Shown here piece by piece: positions 16,983-25,303 of a stretch of 47,067 nt of DNA. A program made the translations under genes and the position numbers. The stretch's first letter is position 1; every line of letters begins with the position of its first letter. The stretch lies in NCBI GenBank assembly GCA_035296385.1, contig DATHBB010000180.1, positions 1 through 47,067 of the forward strand, written 5' to 3'. This DNA is from JAIVJZ01 sp035296385 (GTDB lineage: Bacteria; Acidobacteriota; Blastocatellia; Pyrinomonadales; Pyrinomonadaceae). The notes beneath the pieces are model-generated. The model was not told where the DNA came from. It worked only from the letters and a program-made list of their open reading frames with translations, and made no database searches.

Positions 16983-17990
16983 TTGAAACCACACGACGAC
17001 ACACACGAAACGCGGGGAGATTCCCGCGCAGACAAATTCACCGCACGAAACTTGCGCGGCATCCTGCTGCCCGCCACGACGCCGTTCGGCGCGGCAGACG
17101 GCCTCGTGGACGCGCGCGCCCTCAGAGGCAACATCGAGCGTTGGAACGAGACGGGGATCGACGGTTACGTCATCCTCGGCTCGACGGGCGAGCGCGTGCA
17201 TCTGGAGGAGCGCGAAACACAGGACGTGATCCGCGCGGCGCGCGAGTGTGTGCCGCGCAATCTCGCCTTCGTCGTCGGCGTGGGCGGGCAGGGAACGCGC
17301 GCGAGCATTGAGGATGCGCGGCGCGCGTGCGCGGACGGCGCGGACGCCTTGCTCGTCATCACGCCCTCGTTTTATCGCGCCGCGATGACGCCCGCCGCGC
17401 TCGCCGCGCATTACGAAACAATCGCCGATGCCTCGACAGTCCCCGTCGTGCTCTACAACATCCCGCAAAACACGGGCGTCGCCTTGTCGCCGGAGACCAT
17501 TGCGCGGCTCGCGGCGCACAAAAACATCTGCGGCATCAAGGACAGTTCGGGCGACATGGTCAACTTCGTGGAGATGCTGCGGCTCTCGTCGCCCGATTTC
17601 GCAGTGCTCACCGGACACGCCTCTCTGCTCTACGCGGCTTTGAGCGCGGGCGCGCAAGGGGCGATACTGGCTGCGGCCTGCGTTGCGCCCGAAGTCGCCG
17701 TGCGCATCGCGCGTCTGGTCGAACGTGGCGAACACGAACAGGCGCGCGAGTTGCAACGACGTTTCACGCCGCTCGCGCGCGCCGTCACGACGCGCTTCGG
17801 CATCGGCGGTTTGAAATACGCGCTCGACCTCTGCGGCTACGCGGGCGGCGAAGTGCGCGCGCCGCTCGCGCAGCCCGACGAAGCGGCGCGGCGCGAGATC
17901 GAGAGAGTGTTGGAAGAGTGTCGTCTGCCGGACGAGACGGCGCGGCGCGAGACGACGAAGCTAGAGGCCGAAGGAGCAGCAACAACGTGA
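16983..17990 (+). CDS. Dihydrodipicolinate synthase (DapA) family aldolase
   Basis: A class I aldolase of the DHDPS/N-acetylneuraminate lyase family; these join or split pyruvate adducts through a Schiff-base lysine. Motifs: LRGILLPATTPF (24-35), GYVILGSTGERVHL (about 61-74), VVLYNIPQNTG with the conserved Tyr, and GIKDSSGD with the catalytic Lys. Length 335 is slightly above the usual 290-310. The substrate could be a keto-deoxy sugar acid rather than aspartate semialdehyde; this cannot be decided. No ATG is available: TTG at 16983 or TTG at 17052 may be used. The gene overlaps bshC by 4 nt (GTGA), so they are translationally coupled. Confidence 0.88.
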   Translation: MKPHDDTHETRGDSRADKFTARNLRGILLPATTPFGAADGLVDARALRGNIERWNETGIDGYVILGSTGERVHLEERETQDVIRAARECVPRNLAFVVGVGGQGTRASIEDARRACADGADALLVITPSFYRAAMTPAALAAHYETIADASTVPVVLYNIPQNTGVALSPETIARLAAHKNICGIKDSSGDMVNFVEMLRLSSPDFAVLTGHASLLYAALSAGAQGAILAAACVAPEVAVRIARLVERGEHEQARELQRRFTPLARAVTTRFGIGGLKYALDLCGYAGGEVRAPLAQPDEAARREIERVLEECRLPDETARRETTKLEAEGAATT

Positions 17991-19690
17991 GCACAGAACT
18001 TTCCCCGACCACGGAGACCGCCTGTTTCAGCACGCCGCAAGAGTCGGGGCTGCGGATCGAAACTCTGCCCTTCGCAGGCATCCCGCACCAGTCGCGCCTC
18101 TTCCTGGACTACCTCGCCGACGCGACCGCGCTCCGGCGTTACTACCCGAACGCCGTGCGCTTCCATCACGAACTCGCCGCGCGCGCGCCCGAAGTTCTCG
18201 CCGCCTACAAGACGGATCGCAACGCGCTCTGCGACGCGCTCGAACGTGCGAACACGCGCTGGGGCGCGGGTGCGGAGACCGTCGGAAACATCGCGCGCCT
18301 GCGCTCGCCCGAATCAGTCGCCGTCGTCTCCGGCCAACAGGTCGGACTCTTCACCGGCCCGCTCTACACGATTTACAAGGCGCTCTCCGCCGTCAAACTC
18401 GCGGGCTGCCTGACGCAGCGCGGCACGGAAGCCGTTCCCGTCTTCTGGATGGCGACCGAGGACCACGATTGGGAGGAAGTGCAGGCGGCGGAGTTCACGG
18501 CCTGCGACGGTCGGCTCGCCAGCGCCGAAGTGCCCGCAGCCTTGCACCGCGAAGGCTCGCCCGTCGGCGGCGTCATACTTGACGACAGCGCGGGCGACAC
18601 GGTGCAGCGCGCGCTCGACCTTTTGCCGACGACGGAGTTTCTGCCTGACCTCGAAGCGCTGCTCCGCGACGCATATCAACCCGGTCGCAGTTACGGCGAA
18701 GCCTTCGCGCGACTGCTGACTGCGCTCGTCAGCCGTCACGGCCTCGTCCTGCTCGACCCGCTCGACCCTTCGCTCAAGCGACTCGCCGCGCCGCTCTACG
18801 CGGAGGCCGCGCTGCGAGCACCTGAGATCGCCGCCGCCGTCGAAGCGCGCAGCCGCGAGCTTGAGAGCGAAGGCTATCACGCCCAGGTGCACACCTCGCC
18901 CGACGCCTTCCCGCTCTTCCTCCACGTCGAAGGCGCGCGCCGCGCCGTCACGCGCAACACGGAAGGTCGTTATCAGGTGAAGGGCGCTCGCGGCGGCGAC
19001 ACTTACACGGCGGAAGAACTCTCGCAGTTGGCCGCGAGCGACCCCGAACGCTTCAGCCCGAACGTCACTTTGCGCGCCGTCGTGCAGGACTATCTGCTGC
19101 CCTCAATCGCCTACTTCGGCGGCGCAGCCGAGATCGCCTACTTCGCGCAGACCGCCGAAGTCTATCGCCTGCTCGCGCGCCCCGCGACGCCGATACTGCA
19201 TCGCGCCAGTCTCACCTTAGTCGAACGCCGCACGGGTCGCACGCTCGAACGCTACGGACTGCACCTCGCAGACTTCTTCGCCGGACTCGACGCCGTCATC
19301 GCGCGCGTCGTCGAAGAACACCTCGGCGCGGAGCAGGCGCAGGCGTTCACGCGCGCCGAACAGTCCGTCAACAGCGCGCTCTCGGAACTCGGCGCGAACC
19401 TTCGCCGCTTCGACCCGACGCTCGCCGACGCGCTCACGCACGGCACGCAGAAGATCGAGCACCAACTCGCAGGACTTCGCACGCGCTTCCACCGCGCGCA
19501 GATGGCGCGCGACCGCGCCGCGCACCGCCAACTCGAACGCGCCTACGCATCGCTCTACCCCGAAAAAACTTTGCAGGAGCGCCATCTCAACATCACCTCC
19601 CTCATCGCGCGCCACGGTCGCTACTGCCTCGACTGGATTTACGACGCCATCGATCTCGGCTCGGTCGAACACCAGATTGTTTATCTTTAA
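17987..19690 (+). CDS. bshC: Bacillithiol biosynthesis cysteine-adding enzyme BshC
   Basis: BshC adds cysteine to glucosaminyl-malate in the last step of bacillithiol synthesis, a low-molecular-weight thiol replacing glutathione. The 567-residue product carries SGQQVGLFTGPLYTIYKAL (115-133) and PVFWMATEDHDWEEV (151-165), both hallmarks of the family, and a helical coiled-coil C-terminal region. Length is slightly above the usual 540. The GTG start at 17987 has AAGGAG 10 nt upstream and overlaps the TGA of the aldolase gene. The ypdA-like reductase is divergent upstream. bshA and bshB are not in the window. Identity is strong. Confidence 0.95.
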   Translation: MSTELSPTTETACFSTPQESGLRIETLPFAGIPHQSRLFLDYLADATALRRYYPNAVRFHHELAARAPEVLAAYKTDRNALCDALERANTRWGAGAETVGNIARLRSPESVAVVSGQQVGLFTGPLYTIYKALSAVKLAGCLTQRGTEAVPVFWMATEDHDWEEVQAAEFTACDGRLASAEVPAALHREGSPVGGVILDDSAGDTVQRALDLLPTTEFLPDLEALLRDAYQPGRSYGEAFARLLTALVSRHGLVLLDPLDPSLKRLAAPLYAEAALRAPEIAAAVEARSRELESEGYHAQVHTSPDAFPLFLHVEGARRAVTRNTEGRYQVKGARGGDTYTAEELSQLAASDPERFSPNVTLRAVVQDYLLPSIAYFGGAAEIAYFAQTAEVYRLLARPATPILHRASLTLVERRTGRTLERYGLHLADFFAGLDAVIARVVEEHLGAEQAQAFTRAEQSVNSALSELGANLRRFDPTLADALTHGTQKIEHQLAGLRTRFHRAQMARDRAAHRQLERAYASLYPEKTLQERHLNITSLIARHGRYCLDWIYDAIDLGSVEHQIVYL

Positions 19691-19718
19691 GTGACAGGTG
19701 ACAAGTGACAGGTGACAG
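19691..19718 (+). repeat. Left heptamer arm of an ORF-bearing element
   Basis: Exactly four tandem 7-bp units (GTGACAG, GTGACAA, GTGACAG, GTGACAG) begin directly after the bshC stop codon. With the inverted arm at 20100-20127 they enclose the four-helix-bundle gene. The two arms differ at two of 28 positions. Confidence 0.92.
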
Positions 19719-19732
19719 GAAGGAGTATTGGT

Positions 19733-20095
19733 ATGCGACCTCATGAAAAATTAGAGGTCTGGGGTAAGGCCGTTGATTTCGTAGTTACTGTTTACAAAGT
19801 GACCGACTCGTTTCCAAAAGAAGAAAGGTTTGGGCTGACATCACAGATTAGACGCGCTGCTATTTCAATCCCGGCTAACATAGCGGAAGGCGCAGCACGC
19901 CAATCCCCCAAAGAATTCGCGCACTTTCTCTCAAACGCTCAAGGATCAGCCAGCGAACTTGAGACAGAGCTGTTAATAGCCCAACGCCTTGATTATCTAC
20001 AGGAAGAAGTTTATTTAGAGATGCGCGCAACACTCGACAGCATCGGGCGTATGATCGTCGGCCTTTCACAATATCTCAAGCGCAAAGCGGACTGA
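19733..20095 (+). CDS. Four-helix-bundle protein (S23/IVP-like) inside an inverted-repeat element
   Basis: A 120-residue all-helical protein of the four-helix-bundle family whose first members were encoded in 23S rRNA intervening sequences. Typical features are the start MRPHEKLEVWGKAVDFV, the central FGLTSQIRRAAISIPANIAEGAAR and SASELETELLIAQRL. The true function of this family is unknown. The ATG at 19733 has GGAAGGAG about 7 nt upstream, partly derived from the repeat end. The gene is clearly lower in GC than bshC and mutL, and it occupies the loop between two 28-bp inverted heptamer arms. That layout resembles rRNA intervening sequences, where the ORF lies within a stem. Mobility is inferred. 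Confidence 0.93.
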   Translation: MRPHEKLEVWGKAVDFVVTVYKVTDSFPKEERFGLTSQIRRAAISIPANIAEGAARQSPKEFAHFLSNAQGSASELETELLIAQRLDYLQEEVYLEMRATLDSIGRMIVGLSQYLKRKAD

Positions 20096-20099
20096 TATC

Positions 20100-20127
20100 C
20101 TGTCACCTGTCACCTGTTACCTGTCAC
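20100..20127 (-). repeat. Right heptamer arm of the ORF-bearing element
   Basis: Four inverted 7-bp units (CTGTCAC, CTGTCAC, CTGTTAC, CTGTCAC) start 5 nt after the four-helix-bundle stop and end 10 nt before the mutL ATG. The mutL ribosome-binding region is therefore next to or within the element. Confidence 0.92.
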
Positions 20128-20137
20128 TTTCTTATTC

Positions 20138-22258
20138 ATGTCAAAGATTCGCGTCCTTTCAGATCATTTAGCGAACCAGATCGCGGCGGGCGAGGTGGTG
20201 GAGCGTCCCGCTTCGGTGGCGAAGGAGTTGGTCGAGAACGCGATTGACGCGGGCGCGCGGCGCATAGAGGTTGACGTGGAGGCGGGCGGGCGCAGGCTCC
20301 TGCGCGTCGCGGACGACGGCGAGGGGATGACGCAGGACGACGCGCTCTTAGCCTTCGAGCGTCATGCGACTTCCAAGATCAGCACGGTGGATGATCTGAC
20401 GAGCATCGGCACGCTCGGCTTTCGCGGCGAGGCTCTGGCTTCAATCGCTTCGGTCGCGCGCGTCGAACTCGTCACGCAGATGGAGGGCGAACGCGAAGGC
20501 ACGCGCGTTTTGATCGAAGGCGGGCGCATGCGCGACGTGAAGCCCGCCGCGCGCCCGCGCGGGACGACCATCACGGTGCGCGATCTCTTCTTCAACGTTC
20601 CCGCGCGGCGCAAGTTTTTGCGCTCGGAGGCGACCGAGAGCTTTCACCTGACGAGCCTCGTCACACACTACGCGCTCGCGCACCCCGAAATCGCTTTCGT
20701 CCTGACGAACAACGGGCGCGAGTCTCTGCGCGCAGCCGTAGCCGCGAATCTACGCGAGCGCGCCTACCAAATCTTCGGCGCGGAATTTCTCGACAACCTG
20801 CTCGAAGTCGGCGGCGGCAACGCGACGGTCGCGCGCGTCTCCGGCTACGTCTCCGCGCCGCGCGAACGCCGCACGACACGCGACGCGCAATACCTTTTCG
20901 TCAACGGTCGTTACGTGCGCGACCGACTTGTCAGCCGCGCGCTCGGCGAAGGCTATCGCACGGTGCTGCCGCACGGCGTCTATCCGGCGGCGCTCCTGTT
21001 TCTCGAAGTGCCGCTCGAAGAAGTTGACGTGAACGTGCATCCTGCGAAGACCGAAGTGCGTTTCCGGCGCGCCGCCGCCGTCTCGGATGCCGTGCGCGAA
21101 GCGGTGCGCGCCGCGCTCGCCGCGAACGGCTACGTGCGCGCGACGGCGGAGAATCCCGACGACAGGGAATCGTCAGCGACGGGCGCGAACGCGCAAAGCG
21201 ATTTCTCGCCGGAGTCGCGCGACGAGTTCGCCGCACGTTCGGATGCGGGCGGCATCGGCAACGCTGCGCGCGAACAGTCGCAGCCGGGTTTCGTCCCGCA
21301 GCAGGAGCCTATCGAGTTCGGCTTCACGCCGCCGACCGATGACGAGTTGTTGTTACTGGCGAGTCAGGAATTCGCGGAGCGCGCTTCGACGCTAGCGCCG
21401 ACCCCGCCGCGTTCCGCACAGGATGCGATCACGCGCAACGCCGCAGCAGCCGCTCCGCAACGCGCGGGCGCGAGCAATTCGAGCGAACAAAACTTCGCTT
21501 CGTTGGTGAAAGATGAATCGTCGCAGCGACATCAGGTGCAGGGTGAAAGCGCGGAGTTGACGGGTGCGTCCGACGAGTTTGCTGCAAACTCGTCGGACGC
21601 GCCGGACGCTCAAAGCGCGTCGCTCCCGCCGCTCAATTCAATCGCGGGGGCGATGTACGAAGTTGAGGTCGAAGCGGTCTCCACGAACATCCGGCCACTC
21701 TACCAACTCGAAGAGAGCTACATCATCGCGATTGACGCCGAAGGCATGTTGCTCATCGATCAGCACGCCGCGCACGAGCGCATACTCTTCGACAAGTACC
21801 GTCGCCTCGAACAGACGCGCGCCGCCGAATCACAGCAACTCTTGATGCCCGAAACCTTCGACCTCACGCCCGCGCAGGCCGCCGCCTTCGACACGGTCGC
21901 GGGCGAACTCGAAACATACGGTTTCAGCCTGATGCGACTCTCCGGTCGCACCGTCGCGATCAAGGCCGTGCCCGCAGACTTACCCGCATCGGAGGCACGC
22001 AACATGCTCGCCGAAGTGTTGGAGACGGTTGATGCCGAGCGGCGCGGCGCGGCGCGCGAGACTCTGCGAGAGCGCGTCGCGGCCTCGCTCGCCTGCCGCG
22101 CCGCGATCAAAGTCAACATGCCGCTCGCGCTCGAAAAGATGCGTTGGCTCATCGACCGTCTGCTTCTGACTTCCTCGCCCACCACCTGCCCGCACGGTCG
22201 CCCCGCCATCCTGCGCCTCACGACGCGCGACATCGAACGCGGCTTTCACCGTCCCTAG
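20138..22258 (+). CDS. mutL: DNA mismatch repair protein MutL
   Basis: MutL couples MutS mismatch recognition to strand incision. The GHKL ATPase domain shows NQIAAGEVVERPASVAKELVENAIDAG motifs (13-39), DDGEGM (59-64), GFRGEAL and the DVNVHPAK loop. A long disordered linker (about 345-500) is rich in Ala, Ser and Gln. The C-terminal domain (about 510-706) has DQHAAHERILFD (from residue 541), ACRAAIK and CPHGRP (from 684). The endonuclease motif DQHAxxExxxxE has Asp at its last position, so activity is likely but not certain. Length 706 fits. The linker contains a 17-bp perfect DNA palindrome at 21566-21600. No mutS nearby. Confidence 0.96.
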   Translation: MSKIRVLSDHLANQIAAGEVVERPASVAKELVENAIDAGARRIEVDVEAGGRRLLRVADDGEGMTQDDALLAFERHATSKISTVDDLTSIGTLGFRGEALASIASVARVELVTQMEGEREGTRVLIEGGRMRDVKPAARPRGTTITVRDLFFNVPARRKFLRSEATESFHLTSLVTHYALAHPEIAFVLTNNGRESLRAAVAANLRERAYQIFGAEFLDNLLEVGGGNATVARVSGYVSAPRERRTTRDAQYLFVNGRYVRDRLVSRALGEGYRTVLPHGVYPAALLFLEVPLEEVDVNVHPAKTEVRFRRAAAVSDAVREAVRAALAANGYVRATAENPDDRESSATGANAQSDFSPESRDEFAARSDAGGIGNAAREQSQPGFVPQQEPIEFGFTPPTDDELLLLASQEFAERASTLAPTPPRSAQDAITRNAAAAAPQRAGASNSSEQNFASLVKDESSQRHQVQGESAELTGASDEFAANSSDAPDAQSASLPPLNSIAGAMYEVEVEAVSTNIRPLYQLEESYIIAIDAEGMLLIDQHAAHERILFDKYRRLEQTRAAESQQLLMPETFDLTPAQAAAFDTVAGELETYGFSLMRLSGRTVAIKAVPADLPASEARNMLAEVLETVDAERRGAARETLRERVAASLACRAAIKVNMPLALEKMRWLIDRLLLTSSPTTCPHGRPAILRLTTRDIERGFHRP
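21566..21600. repeat. 17-bp perfect palindrome inside mutL
   Basis: A 17-bp arm (21566-21582) and its exact complement (21584-21600) are separated by one base, within the region coding the disordered linker. In mRNA this would be a very stable hairpin. Confidence 0.85.
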
Positions 22259-22393
22259 TCGTCAACTAAATTTTTTAACGTGGGAATTAACTCGCCGTGA
22301 AGCGCCTGCTGACGGCGACGAAGTTTTCGTTGAGAGACTTGCTGATTTTGTTCAAGTCGAATGAGTTGTTAGACGCGCCCTCATCTTTAGAAG

Positions 22394-22921
22394 TCAAACT
22401 AACTTGTCCCAGCCATACACGAACTCATCGTATATCACGCCTTCGATCTCTATCTGCTTTCTCCCGATAACCCGCCCGCCCATTCGCTCGTAGAAAGACT
22501 TATACGGGCTGTCTGCCAGCGCGAGCAGATACATCGAACGCCGCCTGCTCCCCGTCAGGAATTCCACGCCCCGTTTGAAAAGCCCCGCGCCGATTCCGTT
22601 CCTCTGAAACTCCGGGAGCAGGTAGATCGCGTAAAGCTCGCCTTCATAGCCCGCAATCAACTCTCTCGCATCGCCGAAATCCGCGAACCCGACAATACCG
22701 CGCCCCGCCACTTCCGCCACAAACATCCTGTAATCGTCGTCGGCAAACCGCCCCTCAAAAGCCTTCGCCCGCCGCTCGACCGACATCTTATCCAGGAACG
22801 TTTGCGGCACGATCCCTGCAAACGACTCTCTCCAACTCCGCACGTGAACCTCGGCCACCGCCGCACAATCCGCAACAGTGGCCTCCCGAAAACTCACGCC
22901 CGCAACTCGTAAACCACTCAT
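22394..22921 (-). CDS. GNAT-family N-acetyltransferase
   Basis: A 175-residue acetyltransferase of the GNAT fold, transferring acetyl from acetyl-CoA to an amine on an unknown acceptor. It starts near VSFREATVADCAAVAEVHVRSW, a common GNAT entry; the acetyl-CoA loop is LLPEFQRNGIGAGLFKRGVEFL with QRNGIG matching Q/RxxGxG/A, and YKSFYERMGGRVIGRKQIE forms the C-terminal strand pair. Length is normal. The gene is alone on the minus strand, convergent with mutL across 135 bp that hold nothing recognisable. The substrate cannot be told from sequence. Confidence 0.9.
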   Translation of the reverse strand: MSGLRVAGVSFREATVADCAAVAEVHVRSWRESFAGIVPQTFLDKMSVERRAKAFEGRFADDDYRMFVAEVAGRGIVGFADFGDARELIAGYEGELYAIYLLPEFQRNGIGAGLFKRGVEFLTGSRRRSMYLLALADSPYKSFYERMGGRVIGRKQIEIEGVIYDEFVYGWDKLV

Positions 22922-23356
22922 TCCCGTTTCACAAGCGACTAATTATGACGCGGCGGCGGATCAGGCAGCGCCGAACGCATCATCCTACGGATGTCGTTCA
23001 TGTCGCCACGTCTCTAGGCCATCGAGTCGCCGGACGGCTTACCCGAGTCCGAACCGGCAACAGCGGTCGGCTCCGACGTGCCGCCGCCCGCATCGTTGCT
23101 CGTCCATTTGGAGTTACCATAGCTTCCGGTCGCGGTCTTGGCGCAACTCTTCAGCAAATTTCGCTTCGCCGTGGGATTCCTGCGTCCGATGCATCGCATG
23201 ATTGCGCGCGACGAACAACGCCGGGGCCAGCAACTTCTTCAAACTACTTCTCATAAAACTTTTCTCTTCTCCTCATTCAACTGATGTCGCCACGCGGAAG
23301 TGGTCGTCCGTTTGGACGAACGGAGTTCGGAGAAAGTTTGAAAAGTTATCCGCCCG
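22922..23356. other. Intergenic region, possible small or decayed gene
   Basis: This 435-bp gap lies between two minus-strand genes. It shows no repeat of the types seen elsewhere. The only coding signal is a possible 46-codon minus-strand ORF (23114-23254) and, in another frame, a Gly/Ser/Thr-rich reading down to 23014; together these could be a decayed or frameshifted small gene. Confidence 0.4.
23114..23254 (-). CDS. Possible 46-residue small protein
   Basis: From the ATG at 23254 the frame reads MRSSLKKLLAPALFVARN, then HRTQESHGEAKFAEELRQDRDRKLW and stops at TAA. Composition is protein-like, and AGGAG occurs about 14 nt upstream, which is long for a Shine-Dalgarno. It may be a real small gene, or the 5' part of a decayed one. 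Confidence 0.3.
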   Translation of the reverse strand: MRSSLKKLLAPALFVARNHAMHRTQESHGEAKFAEELRQDRDRKLW

Positions 23357-24121
23357 TCACAATTGGTCGAAAGTTCGGAGGACGAGTTCGGTGTCGGAGA
23401 GGTCGGGGAGAATGGCATCGGGGTTGTGCGCGGCGAGCGATTCGTGAGTGTCGAAACGCCCCGTGCAGACGGCGACGGAGCGCGCGCCGAAGTGTTTGGC
23501 GCAGGCGATGTCGTTCGGCGTGTCGCCGACGACGATGAATTGCGCGGGGCGCAAAGCGAGTTTGAGTCGGGCGTTGATGCGTGCGGAGGCGAGTGCGGGC
23601 AGGTCGCGGCGGTCGTGCGAATCGTCGCCGAACGCGCCGGGGAGTTGCGTGAAAAACTCCGCGAGGCCGACGAGGCGCAACTTCAAATGCGCGGCGGGTT
23701 CGAGGTTGCCCGTCAGGAGCGACGACAGGTAGCGCGTGTGCGCGGCAACGCGCTCAAGGATTTCACGCGCGCCCGCGAGCGGTTGAAAGAGCGGCTGATC
23801 ATTCGTCGCGGCCAACGCGGCGACGCGTTCCATCTCGACCATGAAGCGCGTGCGAATCTCGCCGACGCGCTCGCGTATCTGTTCGGTGGTGATGCCTTCA
23901 TGGCCGAGCGCTTCGCCGATGATCTGCAAGTCGGTCATGCCGGAGACGCGCATGTCGTCAATGCGCCCCGCCGTCCCGAAGATGCTCTCCAACGCGGGCA
24001 CCGTGTAATCCTTGAACGAGCCGCGCCGCGTCGAACGCAGGAGCGTCCCGTCGATGTCCCACAAGAGCACGCGCAAATCCTCCGGCGCGACTTCCACGAG
24101 TTCGTCCATGTGTCGGGTCAT
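23357..24121 (-). CDS. HAD-superfamily hydrolase (phosphoglycolate-phosphatase-like)
   Basis: A 254-residue HAD phosphatase. Motif I is DIDGTL (D22 nucleophile, D24 acid/base), motif II lies in LTGNLE, and motif IV is VVGDTPNDIACAKHFGA. A helical cap domain is inserted between motifs I and II (about 35-115), as in phosphoglycolate phosphatase and PgmB-like enzymes. Likely a cytosolic phosphomonoesterase; the substrate is not determined. The start at 24121 is weakly supported: MTRHMDEL offers a second ATG four codons later. It lies downstream of the S51 peptidase gene on the same strand with a long hairpin between them. Confidence 0.88.
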   Translation of the reverse strand: MTRHMDELVEVAPEDLRVLLWDIDGTLLRSTRRGSFKDYTVPALESIFGTAGRIDDMRVSGMTDLQIIGEALGHEGITTEQIRERVGEIRTRFMVEMERVAALAATNDQPLFQPLAGAREILERVAAHTRYLSSLLTGNLEPAAHLKLRLVGLAEFFTQLPGAFGDDSHDRRDLPALASARINARLKLALRPAQFIVVGDTPNDIACAKHFGARSVAVCTGRFDTHESLAAHNPDAILPDLSDTELVLRTFDQL

Positions 24122-24131
24122 AAATTGAAAT

Positions 24132-24199
24132 TCAACGCGAAAGCGCGCGGACTGGAAAGCAGAATCGTTAACGCTCGCGCCCGCGCGCTTTCGCGTTGA
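24132..24199. terminator. 19-bp perfect long-stem hairpin
   Basis: TCAACGCGAAAGCGCGCGG (24132-24150) is repeated in inverse at 24181-24199 with a 30-nt loop, in the 91-bp gap between the S51 peptidase and the HAD gene. No T-run; probably an mRNA-end hairpin or terminator for the upstream gene. Confidence 0.6.
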
Positions 24200-24212
24200 G
24201 GCGGTTTTCGCC

Positions 24213-25214
24213 TCAATAGGGGTTCTGGCTCAGTTGACCGTTGGTGACGCTGACGAGGTAAGTCCACCCGCTCGCCGTCCGGTTTCGCAGATCGAACGTG
24301 CCGCCGCTCGGCACTTTCCAGATTTTGAAGTTCGAGAAGGTGAGCGGCGTGCGCGGCGCGCAGACCTCGGGCATGTGATCGCCGAGCACGAAATAGGCCG
24401 CCCCGTCGCCCAACACGTGCGCCAGCCCGTTTCGATCAACGACGAGCGACGTGCGTTCGTTGACCGCGACGCCGAGCGCGCTCGCAGCGACGCCGTCCTT
24501 GATCTGTCGCGCGATGAAGGCCATCAGGCGACCCATCCGGTCGCGCGGGACGAAGTGCGTCTCGGCGATGGTCGCCTCCATGTTCGGAAACTTGAAGAAG
24601 TCGTAGGTGAATGTGATGGTGCGGTGGTAGGGGTCGGCGAGCGCATCACTCGACACGGCGCTGCCGTTGCAGCCGTCGTAAACGAAGTCGGACAGGATGG
24701 CGAAGCCCGCGCTCGTGCCGCCCACGCCGCCGCCGCGCGCGTAGACGGATTCCACCGCCGTCTCAATCGGCGTCCCCTTGAAAAATTGCACGTAGTTGCA
24801 CTGGTCGCCGCCCGCGAAGAAGATCACCTCGGCGTTCCTGATCGTCGCCTCCACGCCCGCGTTGCTCGCATCGCGGCGGCTCGTGATGACCAGCGACTCG
24901 ACCGAATCGACGCCGTTCATCGCGTAGATGTAATCGTTGTAGCCGTTCGAGCCGGAGGACCGCAGCACGACGACATCAATCTTCGTCGCGCAACTCGTAC
25001 AGCCGCGCACCTGATCGATGATCCACTGGAGCGCCGCGTCAACGTCCGTGCTCCCGCCGCCGAAATCATGCGCGGGGCCGGAGAGCGTCGGGTTCACGTC
25101 CGCCGCGTTGCCCGTCAGATACCGCGTCACCTTCGCCTCGGCAGACACACTGAGGAGCGCGAGCGAGAGAATTGCCAGCGCGCACCGCGACATAAAAGAG
25201 CCTTGCTTCTTCAT
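24213..25214 (-). CDS. Exported S51-family peptidase (cyanophycinase-like)
   Basis: A 333-residue serine peptidase of the S51/cyanophycinase family. It has an N-terminal signal peptide (about 1-27, MSRCALAILSLALLSVSAEA), so it acts outside the cytosol. Key motifs are FFAGGDQCNYV (132-142) and GGTSAG (165-170), with S168 the expected nucleophile. Length fits exported cyanophycinases. No cyanophycin synthetase is in the window, so the target may be another Asp-rich or external peptide. Residues CTSCATK and YDGCNGS provide cysteines that could form disulfides. The gene is preceded by a Shine-Dalgarno GGAAGGAGG. Confidence 0.9.
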   Translation of the reverse strand: MKKQGSFMSRCALAILSLALLSVSAEAKVTRYLTGNAADVNPTLSGPAHDFGGGSTDVDAALQWIIDQVRGCTSCATKIDVVVLRSSGSNGYNDYIYAMNGVDSVESLVITSRRDASNAGVEATIRNAEVIFFAGGDQCNYVQFFKGTPIETAVESVYARGGGVGGTSAGFAILSDFVYDGCNGSAVSSDALADPYHRTITFTYDFFKFPNMEATIAETHFVPRDRMGRLMAFIARQIKDGVAASALGVAVNERTSLVVDRNGLAHVLGDGAAYFVLGDHMPEVCAPRTPLTFSNFKIWKVPSGGTFDLRNRTASGWTYLVSVTNGQLSQNPY

Positions 25215-25303
25215 GGGTGTTCCTCCTTCCAGGTTTAAGAGATGGTGAGGGGTGGGTCTCTAATTCTCCCAACCACAAAAACAGGTCCGGCAATCACAAA
25301 CTT

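Noticed and set aside
15806..17134. A 442-codon minus-strand Arg/Ser/Pro-rich frame
   Set aside because: It is a frame-shifted shadow of the ypdA-like gene, which has intact dinucleotide-binding motifs in its own frame.
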